From CAYWNA01 sp964459305 (GTDB taxonomy: Bacteria; Planctomycetota; Planctomycetia; Pirellulales; Pirellulaceae): 64,000 bases of DNA. Below, piece by piece: positions 17,572 to 26,900 of the stretch (position 1 is its first letter; every line of letters begins with the position of its first letter). The stretch covers positions 1-64,000 of the forward strand of contig CAYWNA010000024.1 of the NCBI GenBank assembly GCA_964459305.1. The letters run 5' to 3'. The notes under the pieces were generated by a model. The model ran no database searches. It worked only from the letters and a program-made list of their open reading frames with translations, and was not told the DNA's origin. A program made the position numbers and the translations under genes.

Positions 17572-17716
17572 GTCTTCAACCTTTCCTTGCCGGTGGAGAT
17601 CACTGTTGGGTGTCTTGGATGTTGTTGTATCTTGTACCATGACGGACTAGACTTATCCATGCATGGGCCTGGAAAACCCGCCGAAACGAAATCAACCGGC
17701 GCTGTTGGAATGGCAA

Positions 17717-17840
17717 CAGAAGAGCTTTCCGAGTTCGCCAGCATCGTTTTACCGCGACCCGCCAGGGGAGCGAGTCCGGGCGTCAGTGATTGCCCCCACG
17801 CTCCCCTGGCGGGTCGCGGTTAAACGAAATAGCTCTTCTG
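17717..17840. repeat. Long nested inverted repeat in a divergent promoter gap
   Basis: Inner arms of about 24 bases (17748-17771 and 17798-17823; CCGCGACCCGCCAGGGGAGCG core) are perfectly paired apart from the outermost bases. Outer arms CAGAAGAGCTTT (17717-17728) and AAATAGCTCTTCTG (17827-17840) pair again. It sits between the divergent SMP-30 and HzsA-related genes, so it may be a repeat, a bidirectional attenuator or an operator. Confidence 0.7.
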
Positions 17841-17902
17841 ACCCTCCGGCACGCACATGCCAAAAACATCTCCGCGATCCGTGAACACAGGGAGGTCCGC
17901 TG

Positions 17903-20467
17903 ATGAAAAGACTTGTTTTTCTTCTATTCGTTGCAGCATCTTCGCCCACCTCGGCAGACGGCGAAGAGATCTACGTGAAACAAGCGTCGTGGGCAGCGAC
18001 CATGACGACGACGCGGCAGCACCTGGCCCAGACGGCCGTGAAACTGGACCGAAACGCCGTCTACGCGGATTTGTACCGCAAGTTCTGGGATGACTTCTCC
18101 GAGACCGATTGGTTCATGCAGGACAACCCGCAGCGGCCGAAGGCAGTGAACGATTTCAATGCGCGGCGCGATTTCGGCTGGTACTTCGAGTCGGATCGCG
18201 ATACGAAACCTGAACAACAGATGATCGGTCGCGTGCTTGATGAAATTGGGAGCGCCGGCGCGATTCTGGCGGCAAAGCTTGGTGCATTGGTGAAGGCCGA
18301 TACGCCTGTCGACAGTCCCGCGTGGCTGGATCTCTACGTACGAGCCTGCAGCCAGCGCCGCCAACAACGCCTCAAGCCGCTGTTGGAGCAGGCTCCGCAA
18401 ATCGTTTTTACGAAGCACTATACGCTGGGCGGTTCGCATTACGCGTACACCGAGGGCCAGTCGGACGCCCAGGCCGAACGCCACTTCAGGCCTGGCTCAG
18501 CCTTGTGTTTGCTCCAGTGGAACGGAGATGCCTTTCGTGTGGAAACGCTGATCGACGATCCCACCGGCGTGATTCGCGACCCGGATGTTTCCTACGATGG
18601 TCGGCGCGTGCTGTTCGCCTGGAAGAAGTCGGATCGCGAGGACGACTACCACCTGTACGAAATGGATATGGCGACGCACGCGGTCCGGCAATTGACCGAC
18701 GGGTTGGGTGTGGCCGACTACGAAGCAGCCTATCTGCCGGATGGGGATATTATCTTCAACTCTAGCCGCTGCGTGCAAATCGTCGACTGCTGGTGGACCG
18801 AGGTCAGCAACCTCTACCGCTGTGACCGCAACGGCGAGTTCCTGAGGAGGCTCAACTTCGACCAGGTGCACGACAACTATCCCACCGTGACCGACGACGG
18901 TCGTATTCTCTTTACTCGCTGGGAATACAACGACCGGGGCCAGGTCTATCCCCAACCGCTGCTTCAAATGAATCCGGATGGGACGAACCAGGCGGAGTTC
19001 TATGGCGTTAACTCATGGTTTCCGACGACGATCCTTCACGCCCGCGGCGTCCCTGGCACGCAGAAAGCGTTGGCGATTGCCACCGGGCACCACTCGCGGC
19101 AGACCGGCAAGCTGATCCTGATCGACCCGTCCAAAGGCCGACAGGAAAATGCCGGCGTGCAACTCGTGGCGCCGGTGCGGGAGACGCCGGCCGTGAAGAT
19201 CGACGCCTTTGGCCAAGGCGGCGAACTGTTCCAGTATCCGTATCCGTTGAGCGAGACCGAATATCTGGTCACCTATCACCCGGTCGGCTGGCAGTGGAAG
19301 GCCGGATCGCTGGGGCCGCGCTTCGGCATCTACTTCATGACGATCGATGGCCGGCGCGAGCTGTTGGCGTCGGATCCCAGGTTGCCCTGCGGTCAACCGG
19401 TTCCGCTACGGGCGCGCGAGGCCTATCATTCGCGCCCGAGCCTCGTAGACTATCGCCAGACACATGGCACCTGTTACGTGCAGGACGTTCATGCCGGGCC
19501 CGGCTTGACGGGTGTGCCGCGTGGCACCATCAAAACACTTCGGGTCGTCGCGCTGGACTTTCGTGCGGCCGGTATCGGTTCGAACGGAAACGGCGGACCG
19601 GGCGGCGGCGCCCTGGTCAGTACGCCCGTGGCTATCGGAAATGGGGCATGGGATCCAAAGATCGTCCTCGGCGATGCGACGGTCGAGGAGGACGGCTCGG
19701 CATTCTTCAGCCTGCCGGCGCGCATGCCCGTCTATTTTCAGTTGCTCGACGAGAAGGGCCGCCTGGTGCAAACGATGCGCAGTTGGACAACGATCCAGCC
19801 AGGCGAAGATGCATCGTGCGTCGGATGCCACGAGCACAAAAACAGCACGCCCGTCGCTGATCTGCCACTCAAGACAGCGCTGCATTCCGGTCCGGAGAAA
19901 CTGAAACCGTTTTATGGCGAGCCGCATGGCTTCAGTTTTCCACAAGTCATCCAACCGATCCTCGACCGTCACTGCGTCCGCTGCCACAACGGCGAAGACG
20001 ATACGCCTTACGACTTGACGGACCGCGAAATCAAAGACCCTCGGGCCAAACGTCGGTGGAGCAGCGCGTATCTGGCACTGACTCACTCGCGTCCCAATGA
20101 TGCGTCGAAGAATTCCGACTGGCGAGGCAATGCCGACCATTCCATGGTTAACTGGGTCAGCGCCCAATCGGCGCCGCCCATGCTACCGCCGTATTCGGCC
20201 GGTTCGTGCCGCAGCAGGCTGATCGAGCTTCTTGATTCCGGCCATGAGGATGTGAAGCTGTCGCGAGAAGAGTCCGAAAAGATCGCCGCCTGGATCGATC
20301 TAGGTGTGCCCTACTGCGCAGATTACACAGAAGCGAACACCTGGACTCCGGCAGAAATCGAGAAGTACAAAAGGTACTACGCCAAACGCACGCAACTGGC
20401 GGCCGAGGATCAAGCGAACATCGCAGCCTGGCTTCGGCAGCTGTCCCGTGAAAGTGCAAACCGGTAA
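17903..20467 (+). CDS. HzsA-related dihaem c-type protein
   Basis: An 854-residue exported protein with a short signal peptide. The N-terminal and middle part (about 150-620) is propeller-like with WD40/TolB-type PD40 blades (DPDVSYDGRRVLFAW, PTVTDDGRILFTRW). It is followed by a cytochrome-like part with two haem c sites, CVGCH at 639 and CVRCH at 691, and a helical tail. This order matches the HzsA-related (hydrazine synthase alpha subunit-like) family widespread in planctomycetes outside anammox bacteria. No HzsB or HzsC homologue is nearby, so hydrazine synthesis should not be assumed. A periplasmic redox role is likely. The start has GGAGG about 11 bases upstream, and a family I repeat lies just past the 3' end. 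Confidence 0.85.
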   Translation: MKRLVFLLFVAASSPTSADGEEIYVKQASWAATMTTTRQHLAQTAVKLDRNAVYADLYRKFWDDFSETDWFMQDNPQRPKAVNDFNARRDFGWYFESDRDTKPEQQMIGRVLDEIGSAGAILAAKLGALVKADTPVDSPAWLDLYVRACSQRRQQRLKPLLEQAPQIVFTKHYTLGGSHYAYTEGQSDAQAERHFRPGSALCLLQWNGDAFRVETLIDDPTGVIRDPDVSYDGRRVLFAWKKSDREDDYHLYEMDMATHAVRQLTDGLGVADYEAAYLPDGDIIFNSSRCVQIVDCWWTEVSNLYRCDRNGEFLRRLNFDQVHDNYPTVTDDGRILFTRWEYNDRGQVYPQPLLQMNPDGTNQAEFYGVNSWFPTTILHARGVPGTQKALAIATGHHSRQTGKLILIDPSKGRQENAGVQLVAPVRETPAVKIDAFGQGGELFQYPYPLSETEYLVTYHPVGWQWKAGSLGPRFGIYFMTIDGRRELLASDPRLPCGQPVPLRAREAYHSRPSLVDYRQTHGTCYVQDVHAGPGLTGVPRGTIKTLRVVALDFRAAGIGSNGNGGPGGGALVSTPVAIGNGAWDPKIVLGDATVEEDGSAFFSLPARMPVYFQLLDEKGRLVQTMRSWTTIQPGEDASCVGCHEHKNSTPVADLPLKTALHSGPEKLKPFYGEPHGFSFPQVIQPILDRHCVRCHNGEDDTPYDLTDREIKDPRAKRRWSSAYLALTHSRPNDASKNSDWRGNADHSMVNWVSAQSAPPMLPPYSAGSCRSRLIELLDSGHEDVKLSREESEKIAAWIDLGVPYCADYTEANTWTPAEIEKYKRYYAKRTQLAAEDQANIAAWLRQLSRESANR

Positions 20468-20489
20468 GGAAGTAGACTTTCGATTCATC

Positions 20490-20557
20490 TTAGCCGAACT
20501 GGCCAGACTTTGGCCGATTGACATGCGAAGAACCAAACTCTGGCGAGTTCGGCTTAC
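20490..20557 (-). repeat. REP-like doublet family I, copy 4 (degenerate, inverted)
   Basis: Both hairpins are present in reverse orientation relative to copies 1-3. The left hairpin reads GAACTGGCCAGACTT, which breaks two pairs of its stem, and the right closing tetranucleotide is TTA instead of CTAC. It lies 22 bp after the HzsA-related stop codon. Confidence 0.75.
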
Positions 20558-21180
20558 GTCGAGTCAATCCCGGTGTTGTTTCGACAGCGATCCTGAACGA
20601 GGTGAGCGATATGAGCCTTCCATCTCTCTGCCGTCCCGACAGGCGATTTGTCAGGCGTACGTTGAACTTTTACGCAACTATTACATTCGAAAGAATGGCG
20701 GGTAGCGATCCGGGATGCCGTGCTCGCAGAATGGGCGGATGGGCCGGCGGAAGCGGAGAATTGGGGTGGTAACGCTTAGGCAAACGCACGAAAACAGCGT
20801 ACTTGTAACACGAAATGCCATTCCGCCTGGAGCGATCCGGCAGACTGTCCTACGCTCTGAACGCTAGCATATCCATTCGGTTTACTTGCCCTATTGCCCC
20901 TCAAAGGGCTCGGCGGTTCCAACATTGATGTTGACCTCATGCGACAAAGCGACGGGAAATCGTTGGATTCCGACGTTTACGGGCTCGTTAAGCATGTCGT
21001 CATCGCCTATGATGTGTCCTGCAGAATAGGCGGGGGCATGGATCGAGCAAATGCTCCTTCCTGGTCAAACTGCGGCTGTTGAGAATCCACATCTGCGGAT
21101 CTTCTTTTCACATCCGAGGTTTGAGCGGCGCCCTCCTATTGTCTGACGACACCGAGCGACTTTCCAGCATGGAGCTCTCT
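20558..21180. other. Long gap without a recognised gene
   Basis: About 620 bases between the HzsA-related and nitronate-monooxygenase-like genes. Short frames occur (20518-20772 and 20894-21082, plus strand), but their products show no domain, signal peptide or convincing ribosome site. The three-gene operon that follows probably has its promoter here; no -35/-10 pair could be fixed by eye. Confidence 0.5.
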
Positions 21181-22659
21181 ATGAGTCACGGTTCACTGCC
21201 GACGATCATTCAAGGCGGAATGGGTGCAGGTGTGTCCGGATGGCGACTGGCGCGTGCCGTTTCCACAAATGGCCAACTGGGCGTCGTGTCTGGAACCGCC
21301 CTGGATGTGATCCTGACCAGACGACTTCAACTCGGAGACCCCGGCGGCCATGTGCGACGGGCACTCGATCATTTTCCCATCCGCGATGCGGCCCAGGGAA
21401 TCCTCGACCGATATTTCATTGACGGCGGCAAGGCGGCCGACAAGCCCTTCCGATCCAAACCGATGCCGGTCGACAAGCCCAGCCTGCACTTGGAGGAGTT
21501 GCTCGTGGTAGGCAACTTCGTCGAGGTGTTCCTCGCCAAGGAAGGCCACGACGAGCCGGTGGGAATCAACTATTTGGAGAAGATCCAGGTTCCGACACTG
21601 CCGTCGTTGTACGGGGCAATGCTCGCCGGTGTGGATTGGGTGTTAATGGGCGCAGGCATCCCCAGAACGATACCGGGTATCATGGAGAGCCTCGCCGAGG
21701 GCCAACCCGTCGAACTCGATATCTACGTGGTGGGCGCGGACCGCAGTGAGAACCATGGCACGCGTTTCGATCCGCAGACGTTTTTCGGAGGCAGCGCGCC
21801 CAAACTCTCGCTTCCTAAGTTCATCGCGATCATTTCGTCTGCTACGCTCGGCACCATGCTAGTGAGGCGGTCGACCGGCCAAGTCGACGGGTTTGTGATC
21901 GAAGGCCCAACCGCCGGCGGTCACAACGCACCGCCCCGTGGGCAGATGCAATTGAACGACGACGGTGAGCCCATCTACGGCGATCGTGATGTGCCCGATC
22001 TAGCAGCGATCCGGGCGTTGGGACTTCCGTTTTGGCTCGCTGGATCCTGTGCGGAACCCGAACGCGTGAACGAAGCGATTCGCTCCGGGGCGGCGGGCGT
22101 CCAAGTGGGCACCGCCTTCGCCTACTGCGAAGAGTCCGACTTGGATCCATATCTGAAGGACCAGGTACTGTTGGCAAGTCGCGAAGGCATGGCCAAGGTA
22201 TTCACGGATCCGCTTGTCTCTCCCACAGGTTTTCCGTTCAAGGTAGTGCAGTTAGAAGGCACTTTCTCGGATGACGCGGCCTGTGGACAGCGAACGCGCG
22301 TCTGCGATCTAGGCTATCTCCGCCACGCGTACAAGAAAGAGGATGGCACGTTGGGATGGCGGTGTCCGGCCGAACCGGTCGCGGATTACCTGAGAAAAGG
22401 CGGCGACGAAGAGGACACTCACGGCCGCAAGTGCATCTGCAACGCGCTGATGGCGAACATCGGCTTCGCGCAACTCCAGAAGGACGGCCAGAAAGAAATG
22501 GCCCTGGTCACGTCTGGTAACGACGTCGAAACGGTCGCGCGATTCATCAAGGACGGCGGGCTGTCCTACAACGCAAGCGACGTCATCGATTACCTGCTGG
22601 CCGGTGTGGAGGCGAAGATCGACGCTGAGAACGCACCATGCCTGGCATCGACGGGCTGA
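21181..22659 (+). CDS. Nitronate monooxygenase / enoyl-ACP reductase (FabK)-like flavoprotein
   Basis: A 492-residue flavin TIM-barrel enzyme of the 2-nitropropane dioxygenase family. It opens with PTIIQGGMGAGVSGWRLA (residues 7-24), the FMN-binding start of the fold. The VIEGPTAGGHNAP segment near 238-250 contains the catalytic-type His. The LGLPFWLAGSCAEPE and GAAGVQVGTAFAYCEES blocks form the phosphate-binding C-terminal side. It is about 130 residues longer than the usual monooxygenase, with an insert of about 60 residues after the barrel start and an extended C-terminus carrying CNALMANIGF; this resembles the longer FabK-like/PfaD-like branch. The ATG is chosen by GGAG eight bases upstream. 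First gene of a three-gene operon (gap of 4 bp to the dipeptidase). Confidence 0.82.
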   Translation: MSHGSLPTIIQGGMGAGVSGWRLARAVSTNGQLGVVSGTALDVILTRRLQLGDPGGHVRRALDHFPIRDAAQGILDRYFIDGGKAADKPFRSKPMPVDKPSLHLEELLVVGNFVEVFLAKEGHDEPVGINYLEKIQVPTLPSLYGAMLAGVDWVLMGAGIPRTIPGIMESLAEGQPVELDIYVVGADRSENHGTRFDPQTFFGGSAPKLSLPKFIAIISSATLGTMLVRRSTGQVDGFVIEGPTAGGHNAPPRGQMQLNDDGEPIYGDRDVPDLAAIRALGLPFWLAGSCAEPERVNEAIRSGAAGVQVGTAFAYCEESDLDPYLKDQVLLASREGMAKVFTDPLVSPTGFPFKVVQLEGTFSDDAACGQRTRVCDLGYLRHAYKKEDGTLGWRCPAEPVADYLRKGGDEEDTHGRKCICNALMANIGFAQLQKDGQKEMALVTSGNDVETVARFIKDGGLSYNASDVIDYLLAGVEAKIDAENAPCLASTG

Positions 22660-22663
22660 CAGG

Positions 22664-23947
22664 ATGGCGCTCGTCAAACCGCCCACGACAATGACGCTCT
22701 GGAATACCGCCTCAGCCACCACTGCACTGCTGGTCTTGTGCTCGCTCACCCATGTCGCGATGGGCGAAGAACTCGCGGCGACTGCCGAGCGAATTCACCG
22801 AGATGCCGTCACGATCGACACGCACGTGGATATTGAGGGCGCCCGATACGCAACCGAGCAGTTCGATCCGGGAATCGACCATCCCGGCCTGAAGTGCGAC
22901 TTGGTGAAGATGACGCGGGGCGGCGTGGACGGTGTGTTTCTGGCCGTGTGGGTAGGGCAAGGGAAACGCGACGCCAAAGGATACAAGCGGGCCTACGATA
23001 CCGCGATTGCAAGCTTCGATGCGATTCACCGCCTAGCCGAAACCATGTATCCGGATCGCTGCGAACTGGCGATGTCGGCCGATGATGTCGAGCGTATCGT
23101 GGGAACCGGCAAACGGGCGATGATGATCGGCATCGAAAACGGTTATCCCATCGGCGACGACCTGTCGAACGTCGAGAGGTTCTACGATCTTGGGGCACGC
23201 TACATAACACTCAGCCACAACGGTCACAACCAGATATGCGACTCCTGCAATCCCAGCACGCGACTGGATGACCAAGAGAGCGAACATGACGGGCTCAGCC
23301 CGTTCGGCCGACAGGTGGTGGCCGAAATGAATCGGCTGGGCATGATGGCGGACGTCTCCCACATATCACCGAAAGCATTCTGGGATTTGCTTGACGTATC
23401 TCGTGCGCCGTTGATCGCTTCGCACTCAGGCTGCCGCGAGCTGACCGACGATCCCCGAAACCTGGACGATCGGCAGCTCGAAGCGCTGGCGAAAAACGGC
23501 GGAGTCATTCAGATTGTGGCGTATCCCGGGTTTCTCAAGGCCCCTTCGCCGCAACGACGCCGCGCCATCAGCGAACTGGCGACGGAAACCGGCATTACCA
23601 TGGGCCAATTCGGCCCCAAGTTCAGCAAAGCCACGAGCCAACAGCGCAAACAGTATCGTGCCGGAGAAAAGGAAGTCGATGGGCTGTACCCACCGGCCAA
23701 TCTCACAGACTACATCGATCATATCGGGCACGCCGTGGAGGTTGCCGGCATCGATCATGTGGGGATCGGCACCGACTTCGATGGCGGCGGCGGCATACAG
23801 GGCTTCAACGACCATTCCGAGGCACGGAACGTTACGATCGAACTGCTGCGGCGCGGCTATTCCGAGATGGCAGTCAAGAAAATCTGGGGCCGCAACATCC
23901 TGCGAGTGTGGCGGGACGTAGAACAGGTGGCAACGCAGTTGCAGTGA
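22664..23947 (+). CDS. Membrane dipeptidase (peptidase family M19)
   Basis: A 427-residue exported or membrane-anchored dipeptidase of the renal dipeptidase family, which hydrolyses dipeptides with a D- or L-residue at the C-terminus using two zinc ions. Ligands are visible: His54 and Asp56 (DTHVD), Glu158 (GIENGYP), His233 (DVSHISP) and His254 (ASHSGCR). The N-terminal hydrophobic stretch (about 16-32) is a signal peptide. The C-terminal VGIGTDFDGGGG block is typical. The start lies 4 bp after the preceding stop; an alternative ATG is at 22691. It is in an operon with the flavoprotein and the giant propeller protein, a mixture whose common substrate is not obvious. Confidence 0.9.
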   Translation: MALVKPPTTMTLWNTASATTALLVLCSLTHVAMGEELAATAERIHRDAVTIDTHVDIEGARYATEQFDPGIDHPGLKCDLVKMTRGGVDGVFLAVWVGQGKRDAKGYKRAYDTAIASFDAIHRLAETMYPDRCELAMSADDVERIVGTGKRAMMIGIENGYPIGDDLSNVERFYDLGARYITLSHNGHNQICDSCNPSTRLDDQESEHDGLSPFGRQVVAEMNRLGMMADVSHISPKAFWDLLDVSRAPLIASHSGCRELTDDPRNLDDRQLEALAKNGGVIQIVAYPGFLKAPSPQRRRAISELATETGITMGQFGPKFSKATSQQRKQYRAGEKEVDGLYPPANLTDYIDHIGHAVEVAGIDHVGIGTDFDGGGGIQGFNDHSEARNVTIELLRRGYSEMAVKKIWGRNILRVWRDVEQVATQLQ

Positions 23948-23952
23948 TAGAG

Positions 23953-26900
23953 ATGTCAGAGAAGCCATTTGAGAGACAGGTGCTCATTCATCTCCTCGGT
24001 GTAGCAGTCGTTGGAACGGTGTCCTCTTTCTGCGCGGTGGCGGTGACAGCAGCGGAGTCGACGGAATTGGCGCCGTTGCCGGACCTGCATCTTCGGCTGG
24101 ATGCCGAGGGCGTGGTTGTCGTTGCTCCCGGAGGCGAAGAGTATCAGGCCGTCGCGCGGACGTTGGCCGAAGGCATTCAGGAACACGCCAGCCAGGCACC
24201 GCGGATCGTTAACGACTCGACAGCGCCTGCGGAGCTCGGGCCGGGCCCGATCCTTGTCCTGGGAAACCTCCTGGATTCCCGCGTGGCCCGCCAACTCTAC
24301 TTGCACGGCTACGACTTCACGGATTACTCGTGGCCTAGCCCGGACGGACATGTCGTGAGGACAATCCGCGATCCGTTTGGAACCGGGGCGCATGTGATCT
24401 TGCTCGGTGGAAGCGATGTTGCGGGCGTCGCTGAGGCGGCCAAGACGCTGTTGGCAATCGTCGCGAAACACGGGCCGACGTTGGGGTACGCAAACCGAGT
24501 GAGGCTTGGACGGTGGGCCGACGAGATCCGCAGTTATTCGGAAGAGCTTCTCGCGGACGACGATGCGGTTTGGCTCCGCTCGGGCGTGTCGGGAAGCTGG
24601 GACTATCAGATCCAGATCGCCCGCGCTGGGATCGGCTACTTGCGAACGGGCGATGAAGCCTACTTGCCGGTATTCGATCGCGAACTGCGATACTGGTTCG
24701 ACCACGACGTGTATCACCCCAAGGGCGACGCGCCGCAGATGCTGCATGGGTTCTTGAACACGATTCTGATCGTGTGGGACTTGATCCGAGATCACCCTTA
24801 CTTCGATGAGGAAAAGCGCAACCGGTTCGATCGCGATTTCCTGTACGTGTTTCGTTCCCGCGAAGGGCCGGGACGCATCGACGGCGCGAGCAAGAGGACC
24901 ATCATCCGCGACAACCATGGTACGCGCACGGCGCTGGATGCCGTATTCGGCGGGCGCTATTTCCTTCGCCGCTTTGGTTTGCCCGACGGCCGGCGATGGC
25001 TGGAAATCGCCGATCGCTACTTCGCCGTGCAGATGGCATCTTCCAAACCCGTGGAGGACTCTTGGGGGCATCAGTGGGCGGCCTCGCTTTACAACACGGT
25101 GGTCTACGCCATGGCAACTGGCCAGCATGAACACTTCCGTTCGGATTTATTCAAGCTTGCCGCCGACCGGGCACTGATCGCGCATGATGCGGGCGAGGGG
25201 CCGGTTGGCTATCTCGCAGCCTGCGCGGTCGCGGCAGATGACGCTGGCTACTTGAGCGGCTGGCAAGGCGGCGAAGAACAGGGCAAGCATTGTGCCGCGA
25301 TGCGAGGGAACGGCGACGAGTACCTGCGGAGTTTTTGCACGGGCTTGCTCCCCAAGAACCGTGAGGATCTGCTGGGGATCGCCATCGCGCCGGTCGACCG
25401 ACTCTGGTACGACACCATCGACGGTGCGGGATTCAATCCAGGTGGCTTGTTTGTTGTGACGCCAGAACGCGAGGAGTGCTTCGACAAGATATCCATTCGC
25501 GAAGGCTGGCAGCGAGACGATTACTACTTGCTTTTCGACGGGATATCGGGCGGCCACCATTCCTACCAGGACGGCAATTGCATTGTCCGATTTTGCGAGG
25601 GCGGTCCGTCGTGGATCGCGCCGCAACACAGCACCAGCGCCTCGGCCACCGTGCGAAGTCAGAACGGCGTATTCGTAGCATTCGACGGCGCAGGGCCCGG
25701 CCAACTTCACCGCTACGCCCGGCGCCTGTACGCCGCGGAGAAGAGCGGCTATATGGCCGCCGCCGGCGCTCTGGAGGGCGTCGGGGAGGTCGACTGGCAG
25801 CGGCACATCCTGCGTAAATCCGGCAAGTGGACGTTGATCATCGACCGGGCGATAGTGAGACGGCGCGGCGAGGTCCTCGCCGAACGGCATTGGCATCTGG
25901 CGGGCGACGTAGTCGCCGGCAACGACGGCCTCGTATGCACGCAGAACTGGCAAGGCCGGCCCCGCGTTCTGCACCTGCAAAGCGCGGGCGTGAAGCCCGA
26001 AGGCATGGCCGGAACGAACCATCGCGTCGAGACCGTCCGCGCCGAGGCGACTCCGGATCATCCCTTGGAGTTGGCCACACTGTTGTATGTGAACGCCGAT
26101 CCTACGACGATTGAATTCACTCTGACGAAGACCGAGGCGGGCTGGCGTGTCGATGGACGGAACGGGGCGGAATTCATCAGCGCCGATTCCGCGCGTGACG
26201 ATGGAATGGTCGTGCTTTCCAGTGACATGACCGTAGTGATCGGCGGAGATGCGACACCGCCCGCCCCTTCCTACGCCGAGGCACTGACGGTCAGGCCCGT
26301 TCTGCAGCGTGAGACCCTGCCGCTGCGCCCGGCGACCACCGCGACAGCCCTTCCCTGGAAATCGTTTGCGGTGAGCGAGGAGCCCGTCACGGCGGTTGCC
26401 CTTGCCGAGGGCGGCCGACTGGCGGCGGGGGATGCTGCGGGCAAAGTCGTGTTATTCGCTTCTGAAGGCGGGAAGCTGGCCGAAATGAAACTCGACAGCC
26501 GGATCCTCTCGCTGCACTTTGTGGGCGACGATCTGCTGGCCGGCGAGGACCGTAGCTGTCTGACGCGTCTGTCGCCTGATGGCACGGAGCGCTGGCGCGT
26601 GGAGATGCCATATCGCCCTATGGCTTGGCCCTACTGGAGCGAACAGCAGAGCCGGGTCCGCGAGATCACGTCTGCCGACATTAACGACGACGGGAAAGAA
26701 GAGATTCTGATCAGCAACGCCGACCGCCGCGTCTATGCCTTTACGGGCGAAGGCAAGCAGTTGTGGGAGGCGTCCGTGCAATGGGGCGTGTACACGGCGA
26801 TGACCGTGGGACGCCATCAAGGCAAGTTCGCTCTGTTTGGCGGCGCTTCTCAGCCGGCGATGCACGGATGGTGCATCGTCTACGGTGGTGAGGGGCGACT

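Noticed and set aside
17717..17840. Palindrome as an intrinsic terminator
   Set aside because: There is no T tract after the stem on either strand, and it lies in a divergent gap, where a terminator would serve no adjacent gene end.
20558..20705. Possible transposase relic (frame ending ICQAYVELLRNYYIRKNGG)
   Set aside because: The short C-terminal fragment looked transposase-like at first, but no catalytic motif or inverted ends could be found around it.
23956..25134. Minus-strand frame of 392 codons opposite the giant propeller gene
   Set aside because: Antisense shadow of the coding frame; no recognisable domain, and the plus-strand protein is clear.
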